In this document: piece by piece, positions 5,988 through 10,756 of the stretch | Numbering within the stretch: the first letter of the stretch is position 1 | Layout of the letters: each line of letters opens with the position of its first letter | Source: G039029935 sp039029935 | GTDB taxonomy: Bacteria; Chloroflexota; Anaerolineae; Caldilineales; Caldilineaceae | NCBI GenBank assembly: GCA_039029935.1 | Contig: JBCCFC010000353.1 | Coordinates: 1 to 10,756, forward strand | Direction: 5' to 3' | Length of the DNA: 10,756 nt | Translations under genes and position numbers: made by a program | Notes under the pieces: generated by a model | Databases searched by the model: none | Seen by the model: the letters and a program-made list of their open reading frames with translations, nothing else | Told to the model about the DNA's origin: nothing

Positions 5988-6965
5988 CTATTGACCCGTC
6001 TCAGCCCGAATTGCATCACTAATCGCTGGCAACACATCATGCAGATCACCAATGATCGCATAGTCGGCCTTGGACAGAATTGGTGCTTCATGGTCCGTGT
6101 TGATGACCAGAATATTCTTTGAGCCTTTACACCCAGCCATGTGCTGAATCGCACCACTAATGCCACAGGCGATATACAGATCAGGCGCAATACGCTCACC
6201 CGTCTGTCCCACCTGATCCGCATGTGGTCGCCAGCCTAGACTGGTCACAGCACGCGAACAGCCCACTGCACCATTGACAAGGTGTGCGACCTCTTCCAAG
6301 CTTTCAAAGCCTGCGGTGCTACCCACGCCACGACCACCACCGACGACGACCCGTGCATCAGTCAACGAAACCTTATCGGTGTCCGGCACAATGCGTGACT
6401 TGATGCGAGTACGGAAGTCTTTTTCTTCCAGCGTAGCCGCAAACTCTTCGACAGACATATCGGCACTGGCTTCCCCTTCTTCACCAGAGAAGACATGCGC
6501 CGCTACAGTCAGCAACTTGGTGCCACCCTCCAGCTTGGACTCTTCTAGCAAACTCCCACCCCAGAGGACACGTGTCACATCGTAGCCGCTGCCATTGGGC
6601 TGAATTGCAGTGCAGTTTGCGGCCAATGGTGCATCCATAAACGCAGCAACATGTGCCATGACTTCCTGTCCACGCTCTGTACCCGGCGCGACAACTGCCT
6701 GTGGCTGCTGTGCCTCAATCAATTGCACAACACTTTTGCCCCATGCTTCAGCGGCATAGTCGTCCAGCCCAGCATGTTGAATGAGATGTACTTGACTCAC
6801 GCCATATGCCTTCAACTCATCGACCACACCACGCGCTGGTTCACCGATGAGAACAGCAGCCACACTTGCACCAACTTCTTGCGCCAATGCATTTGCGGCC
6901 GTCAGCATTTCCAATGAAATCTTGTTCATTGTGCCTAAATCGTGATCAATCAATGCAAATATCAT
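5988..6965 (-). CDS. etfA: Electron transfer flavoprotein, alpha subunit
   Basis: This 325-aa subunit binds FAD and relays electrons from flavin dehydrogenases to ETF-quinone oxidoreductase. Seen: an N-terminal Rossmann-like ETF domain (1-190), then the FAD domain with GGGRGVGS (209-216), CSRAVTSLGW (236-245), QVGQTG (251-256), LYIACGISGAIQH (263-275) and INTDHEAPI (288-296). All are family landmarks, and the length is normal. The start lies 2 nt after the etfB stop, so the genes are translationally coupled. The upstream gene encodes a dimethylglycine dehydrogenase-like enzyme, the classical kind of ETF partner, which makes a dedicated, non-bifurcating ETF the simplest reading. No ETF-quinone oxidoreductase gene is present here, so the onward path to the membrane is inferred. 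Confidence 0.95.
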   Translation of the reverse strand: MIFALIDHDLGTMNKISLEMLTAANALAQEVGASVAAVLIGEPARGVVDELKAYGVSQVHLIQHAGLDDYAAEAWGKSVVQLIEAQQPQAVVAPGTERGQEVMAHVAAFMDAPLAANCTAIQPNGSGYDVTRVLWGGSLLEESKLEGGTKLLTVAAHVFSGEEGEASADMSVEEFAATLEEKDFRTRIKSRIVPDTDKVSLTDARVVVGGGRGVGSTAGFESLEEVAHLVNGAVGCSRAVTSLGWRPHADQVGQTGERIAPDLYIACGISGAIQHMAGCKGSKNILVINTDHEAPILSKADYAIIGDLHDVLPAISDAIRAETGQ

Positions 6966-6967
6966 GA

Positions 6968-7750
6968 TTACAGCACCCCCAGCTCTTTCAAAATATCGAC
7001 AACTTTAGGTGCAGCTTCCGGCCCGCGACCCAAAATTTGGACCTCGCTCCCTGCTTCCTCTGGTACCACCATCTTCGATTTGACCGGACCACCTGGTACA
7101 GCCGTTGGTGTCGATTTATCTACGGGTTTGCGCTTGGCTTTGAGACGCCCCGGTACGGATGGATATCGAGGCAAGTTGATACCCTCTTTGACAGTCAACA
7201 CGGCGGGCAGCGGCACTTCAAAGACCTCCATGCCTGCACCTGTTTCACGGCTGGCAATCGCCATTTGCTGCCCATCGGCTTCGGTGATCTCAATCTTTTT
7301 AATGCCTGTCACACAGGGCATGTCAAAAGCGTGAGCCACGCGCGTACCCACCTGATAGCCACCAGAATCCGCAGATTCGTTGCCGAAAATAAACAGGTTG
7401 TAATTTTCACCCGCATCTTTTCTCGCCTGAATCGCATCAATAATCGCCCGTGATGTTGCCATTGGGTCCCAGTCATGCCCCGTGCGCTCCAGCAGAATCG
7501 ACTTATCCATACCCAGCGACATGCAGTAGCGCAACTGCTCGACCGCATCGGCTGTCCCCAATGTCAGCACCGTTGATGTACCACCATGCTTTTCGATGAG
7601 TTGAACCGCTTCCTCTACACCGCACTCTTCATGTGGGCTGATGGTGAAGCCAAGATACTTGGTCTCAATGTCCTGCTCATCCGCGAGCAACGTCATCTTT
7701 GCACCCGGTGCAGGCACACGCTTTACACAAACCAGAATATCGAGTGTCAT
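6968..7750 (-). CDS. etfB: Electron transfer flavoprotein, beta subunit
   Basis: This 260-aa subunit pairs with EtfA; in ordinary ETFs it binds AMP and docks the dehydrogenase. Seen: ILVCVKRVPAPG (5-16), GTADAVEQLRYCMSLGMD (65-82), ESADSGGYQVG (125-135) and, in the recognition region, INLPRYPSVPGRLKAKRKP (191-209), close to the LNEPRY..P..MKAKKK pattern of docking subunits. The ATG at 7750 is chosen: GAAGGA (complement of 7760-7765) lies 9 nt upstream and the protein begins at the normal residue. The frame stays open up to 7870, but that extension would translate the palindrome at 7792-7845. It is the second gene of the - strand unit, 120 nt after the dehydrogenase stop. Confidence 0.95.
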   Translation of the reverse strand: MTLDILVCVKRVPAPGAKMTLLADEQDIETKYLGFTISPHEECGVEEAVQLIEKHGGTSTVLTLGTADAVEQLRYCMSLGMDKSILLERTGHDWDPMATSRAIIDAIQARKDAGENYNLFIFGNESADSGGYQVGTRVAHAFDMPCVTGIKKIEITEADGQQMAIASRETGAGMEVFEVPLPAVLTVKEGINLPRYPSVPGRLKAKRKPVDKSTPTAVPGGPVKSKMVVPEEAGSEVQILGRGPEAAPKVVDILKELGVL

Positions 7751-7791
7751 ATTAGTGTTTCCTTCAAAACGTGGGTGTGCGGGAGCGTGGG

Positions 7792-7845
7792 GGACCTCCG
7801 GAAGGTGTTCAATTTGTGCCAAAATTGAACACCTTCCGGAGGTCC
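7792..7845. repeat. 24-bp perfect palindrome between the dehydrogenase gene and etfB
   Basis: Positions 7792-7815 pair with 7822-7845 with no mismatch, around the loop GTGCCA (7816-7821). Looser pairing continues outward: GTGCGGGAGCGTGG (7777-7790) against the complement of 7847-7860, with gaps. There is no T-run on either side, so it is not a standard terminator. In the - strand transcript it sits between the dehydrogenase stop and the etfB ribosome site. It could stabilise or process the mRNA, or be a REP/MITE-like mobile repeat. Confidence 0.8.
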
Positions 7846-7870
7846 TCACACTCCCTACACTCCACAACAA

Positions 7871-10387
7871 TTAGCCCTTCATACGCTCATTCTCTGGATC
7901 AAAGACCGAACCAGCACCCGCAACAGCAACGGTCACAGGATATTGCTCGTCCATGTACTCGACCAACAGTTTTGTACCTTCAACCGCGTATTCTGGTGGT
8001 AGATAAGCCAGCAGAATGAATTTGCCGATTGAGGGGCCAGACCCTGCACTCGTAACATATGAGATGCGGCCATGACTATCGACAATGCTCTCTCCATCCA
8101 ACGTCAAGATTGGCTCACGCCCCATCATGTAACGTTTGATGCCCGCTGCGGAGGTGTGGTCATCAACGGTCAGCGTACACATGATTGTCGCGGGGCCTTC
8201 CTCATGTGCTTTGAGATAGGCTTCCTTGCCGATGAAATCCTGCTTCTTGACCTTGGGGCGTGTCAGCCCCGCCTCAACTGGATTGTACTCGCACTCCAAC
8301 TCGGCACCCATCAGACGATAACCCTTTTCAAGACGACCTGTTGTGCCATAAACACCGATACCTGCTGGGACAACACCATGTGCCTGACCCGCTTCCCAGA
8401 GCGTGTCCCACAGTTTGAGACCATGCTCCATGGGTGCATAAATCTCCCAGCCCATCTCACCCACATAGGAGATGCGCATCATACGGGTCTTGATTAGACC
8501 AATGCGGACTTCCCGTAGTGCGCCATAGGGGAAGGCGGCATCCGACATATCACTGTCTGTGACAGATTGGACCATTGCCCGCGCATTGGGACCCCACACA
8601 CCAATCGTGCAGATGGCCGATGTACGGTCTTCCAAGTAGGCTGATCCATCTTCTGGCAGGTGGTCGCTAAACCATTTCTTGTCGCGCCCACCATCCGAAC
8701 CACCCGTAATAATGCGGAAGTGATTTTTGCCGATACGCATGATGGTGAGGTCGGAACGGAAGCCACCTTGGGCGTCCAAGATTGGTGTATACACCGCACG
8801 ACCAATCTTGACATTCATCTGGTTCATGGCAACCTTCTGCATGTGTGCCAATGCACCGGGTCCCTTGATGTCAAAGATGGCAAAAGCAGTCAAGTCCACC
8901 ATCGCCACACGGTCACGCATCGCAAGATGCTCGGCGTTGATGATGGGCGACCACCAGCGTGATTCCCATTCACCTTGTCGCTCGTACAACTCAGATGGGT
9001 ATTCTTCCATCAATTTTGCATTGGATTCGTACCATTGTGGTCGTTCCCAGCCAGCCGTCTCATAGAAGACTGCGCCCAACTCTTTCTGGCGTGGGTAGAA
9101 TGGACTGACACGCACGTTGCGGCTGGACTCCCACTGTTCGGTGGGATGGACAATACCATAAGTCTTATTAAACGCCTCTGATGTGCGGTCAATGATGTGC
9201 TTCTTGGAATGTGCATAGTCATAGAAGCGTGCGATATCTGACTGATGCGGATCAATCTCGGAATGACCATGAGTCATCCACTCAGCAACCATGCGACCTA
9301 CGCCTGGACCTTCCTTGATCCACACTGCTGCTGCTGACCACAAGTTTTTAACATCTGGCGTTTCACCTAAAATTGGTGCGCCATCAGGTGTCAGCGACAA
9401 CAGGCCATTGATAGCGTAGCGAATACCAACGGTTTCATCGCCCAGAATATCTGGCATCAATTCCAACGCTTCTTCCAGTTGTTGCTCAAAGTCTTCCTCC
9501 GTGAACGGCAACTCAGTTGGTGACAGTTGCGATTCTTCGATAGATGGAATGTCATTGGCATCCATCAGAATCGGACGATGTGCATAGGAACCGACTTCCA
9601 TGTCACCGCCATGTTGACGTTCATAACAGAAGGTGTCCATGTCACGCACAATTGGGTACTCGATTTCACCAACAGTTGTGCTAAAGACCGGAACTGGGCC
9701 CACACTGATCATCTGATGCACGGCAGGCGTCAACGGAATCGACGAGCCAGCCATTTCTGCAATGCGTGGACTCCACACACCACAGGCAACGACGATATAG
9801 TTACACTCAATCGTTCCCTTTTGGGTGACAACTGAATGAACTTTGCCATCCTTGACCACGATGTCATCAATTTCCGTGTTGGGGAAGATCGTCAGTGCAT
9901 CCAGTTCCTGCGCCTTCTCGCGCATAATCGTACCCGCTCGCAGAGAGTCAACTACACCCGTCGATGGTGTATAAAAACCGCCCAAGATGATTTCTTCATT
10001 AATAAAGGGAACCATCTCTTTGATTTCGGCAGGTGTTACTAAGTGTGACTCGACACCCCAAGATTTGGAAGAAGCCATGCGACGGCGCAACTCTTCCATG
10101 CGCTCCTCTGTGCGTGCGACCTCAATACCACCACTCTCAGTGAAAACACCCAATTCTTTATACTGCTTCATGCTATCAAGCGTGAGCATCGCCATTTCTT
10201 TGGAATGGTCAACTGGAAAAATAAAGTTTGATGCATGGCCTGTGGAGCCACCAGGATTGGGCAATGGACCTTTGTCTAATAAAACAATGTCCTTCCAGCC
10301 CAGTTTGGCGAGATGATAGACAACACAGTTGCCCACAATACCCGCACCAATCACGACCACATTGGCCTTTGTTGGAAAATCACTCAT
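7871..10387 (-). CDS. Dimethylglycine/sarcosine dehydrogenase-like protein (FAD oxidoreductase plus GcvT domain)
   Basis: This 838-aa enzyme should oxidatively demethylate an N-methyl amine (dimethylglycine, sarcosine or similar), passing electrons to ETF and the methylene to tetrahydrofolate. Domains: a DAO-type FAD domain with GAGIVG (14-19) and GSTGHASN (47-54), whose H51 is where family members carry 8-alpha-histidyl FAD. H224 and Y255 resemble the catalytic His/Tyr pair of dimethylglycine oxidase. A middle FAO_M-like stretch covers KEGPGVGRMVAEWM (358-371). The GcvT-like folate half runs from about 480 with VDLTAFAIF (497-505), SYVGEMGWEIY (640-650) and RLEKGYR (685-691), then a GcvT C-terminal barrel. 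Length is full and no signal peptide is seen. Odd: Gly replaces the Trp usually preceding the flavinylated His. The substrate is unresolved and no gene symbol is assigned. AAGGA (complement of 10399-10403) lies 11 nt before the start. etfBA follow in the same orientation. Confidence 0.9.
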   Translation of the reverse strand: MSDFPTKANVVVIGAGIVGNCVVYHLAKLGWKDIVLLDKGPLPNPGGSTGHASNFIFPVDHSKEMAMLTLDSMKQYKELGVFTESGGIEVARTEERMEELRRRMASSKSWGVESHLVTPAEIKEMVPFINEEIILGGFYTPSTGVVDSLRAGTIMREKAQELDALTIFPNTEIDDIVVKDGKVHSVVTQKGTIECNYIVVACGVWSPRIAEMAGSSIPLTPAVHQMISVGPVPVFSTTVGEIEYPIVRDMDTFCYERQHGGDMEVGSYAHRPILMDANDIPSIEESQLSPTELPFTEEDFEQQLEEALELMPDILGDETVGIRYAINGLLSLTPDGAPILGETPDVKNLWSAAAVWIKEGPGVGRMVAEWMTHGHSEIDPHQSDIARFYDYAHSKKHIIDRTSEAFNKTYGIVHPTEQWESSRNVRVSPFYPRQKELGAVFYETAGWERPQWYESNAKLMEEYPSELYERQGEWESRWWSPIINAEHLAMRDRVAMVDLTAFAIFDIKGPGALAHMQKVAMNQMNVKIGRAVYTPILDAQGGFRSDLTIMRIGKNHFRIITGGSDGGRDKKWFSDHLPEDGSAYLEDRTSAICTIGVWGPNARAMVQSVTDSDMSDAAFPYGALREVRIGLIKTRMMRISYVGEMGWEIYAPMEHGLKLWDTLWEAGQAHGVVPAGIGVYGTTGRLEKGYRLMGAELECEYNPVEAGLTRPKVKKQDFIGKEAYLKAHEEGPATIMCTLTVDDHTSAAGIKRYMMGREPILTLDGESIVDSHGRISYVTSAGSGPSIGKFILLAYLPPEYAVEGTKLLVEYMDEQYPVTVAVAGAGSVFDPENERMKG

Positions 10388-10462
10388 TGGAAATCTTTTC
10401 CTTAATTTTTAGTTACAGATTTTTATTTAGTGAAATTTTTTAGAAATTTAAGAGTGAGAAAA

Positions 10463-10535
10463 GTTGAAGGGTTGAAGAGTTGAAAGGTTGAAAGGTTGAA
10501 GGGTTAAAAGTGGAAAGGTTGAAGAGTTAAAGGGT
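10463..10535 (+). repeat. Octamer array, GTTGAARG units
   Basis: About nine 8-nt units follow one another: GTTGAAGG, GTTGAAGA, GTTGAAAG, GTTGAAAG, GTTGAAGG, GTTAAAAG, a 7-nt degenerate unit, GTTGAAGA and GTTAAAGG. There is no unique spacer between units, so this is not a CRISPR. It forms the left arm of a large inverted pair with 10652-10715. The gene-free stretch 10388-10756 otherwise holds an AT-rich leader for the dehydrogenase gene (10388-10462) and the dyads listed separately. Confidence 0.85.
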
Positions 10536-10563
10536 ATAGCATAGTTACAGTTCTATCCATATA

Positions 10564-10586
10564 TTGCGGTGGACACACTACCGCAA
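10564..10586. promoter_or_regulatory. TTGCGGT-N9-ACCGCAA dyad
   Basis: TTGCGGT (10564-10570) and ACCGCAA (10580-10586) are perfect reverse complements around 9 nt. The dyad lies between the two octamer arrays, about 180 nt upstream of the dehydrogenase start on the - strand. It could be an operator or a small hairpin. Confidence 0.35.
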
Positions 10587-10651
10587 CCCCTTTGATGTTG
10601 TTGAATTTAACTAAATTAGCCTGTAATTGCACAGTGAATTGAAAACTAACT

Positions 10652-10715
10652 CAACCTTTCAACCCTTCAACTCTTCCCCTTTTCAACCTTTCAACTTTTC
10701 AACCCTTCAACTACT
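10652..10715 (-). repeat. Octamer array in inverted orientation (CAACYYTT units)
   Basis: Eight 8-nt units: CAACCTTT, CAACCCTT, CAACTCTT, CCCCTTTT, CAACCTTT, CAACTTTT, CAACCCTT and CAACTACT. They are the reverse complement of the left array's unit. Positions 10682-10711 match 10463-10492 inverted at 29 of 30 positions, enough for a long cruciform or RNA hairpin spanning about 190 nt of unrelated core. Confidence 0.85.
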
Positions 10716-10727
10716 ACCCTTCTGCAA

Positions 10728-10740
10728 CCTGTATAACAGG
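10728..10740. promoter_or_regulatory. CCTGT-ATA-ACAGG palindrome at window end
   Basis: A perfect 5+5 dyad with a 3-nt centre, just outside the right octamer array. It is operator-sized, but the gene it might serve would lie beyond the window. Confidence 0.25.
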
Positions 10741-10756
10741 CTCAAACTCTTTCAGC

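Noticed and set aside
5855..6223. 122-codon - strand frame overlapping the end of etfA
   Set aside because: It is the wrong frame of etfA and of the convergent spacer, with no family signature and no ribosome site that stands out.
7792..7845. Intrinsic terminator between the dehydrogenase gene and etfB
   Set aside because: The stem is strong, but neither strand has a T-run after it, and the genes on both sides look like one functional unit.
7751..7870. 40-residue N-terminal extension of EtfB
   Set aside because: It would translate the palindrome. The ATG at 7750 has a good ribosome site and gives the normal EtfB N-terminus.
10463..10715. CRISPR array
   Set aside because: The units are 8 nt, degenerate and contiguous, with no 30-40 nt spacers, and the second half is inverted.

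Overview
The window carries seven complete protein genes, no RNA genes and several unusual intergenic repeats. Base composition is balanced. No gene is cut by either end. The repeats (8-nt-period GTTGAARG arrays, CAGATACA-type stems, scattered ATCCGCG words, a 24-bp perfect palindrome) resemble the dispersed intergenic repeats common in large Chloroflexota genomes (Anaerolineae, Caldilineae, Ardenticatenia-like). That assignment rests on general style, not a search, and is tentative.

Left block, + strand, 143-3211. A good sigma70-type promoter (44-73) precedes a split thiamine-diphosphate enzyme, the alpha and beta subunits of a sulfopyruvate decarboxylase (comD, comE; 4-nt gap). A 279-nt spacer follows, holding an RNA hairpin and then an intrinsic terminator built from 8-nt repeats. 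Next come a cupin thiol dioxygenase (cysteine dioxygenase family) and, 5 nt later, an agmatine deiminase-family enzyme. The theme is C2/C3 organosulfur metabolism plus hydrolysis of a guanidino compound.

Middle, 3212-5987. A regulatory-looking spacer with several short dyads precedes a large GMC flavoenzyme. Its N-terminus is a fused gluconate 2-dehydrogenase subunit-3-like domain. The gene ends in a convergent, gene-free region of about 220 nt.

Right block, - strand, 10387 down to 5988. A dimethylglycine/sarcosine dehydrogenase-like enzyme (FAD oxidase half plus folate-binding GcvT half) is followed by etfB and etfA. The dehydrogenase would oxidise an N-methyl amine, hand the C1 unit to tetrahydrofolate and pass electrons to the electron-transfer flavoprotein. 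A 24-bp perfect palindrome lies between the dehydrogenase and etfB. Upstream of the dehydrogenase, 10388-10756 contains no gene and holds a large inverted pair of octamer arrays.

Taken together, the window looks like a catabolic island for small zwitterionic metabolites (sulfonates or thiols, guanidino and N-methyl compounds). No shared substrate is proven. Sulfoacetaldehyde acetyltransferase, ETF-quinone oxidoreductase and transporters are all absent from the window.
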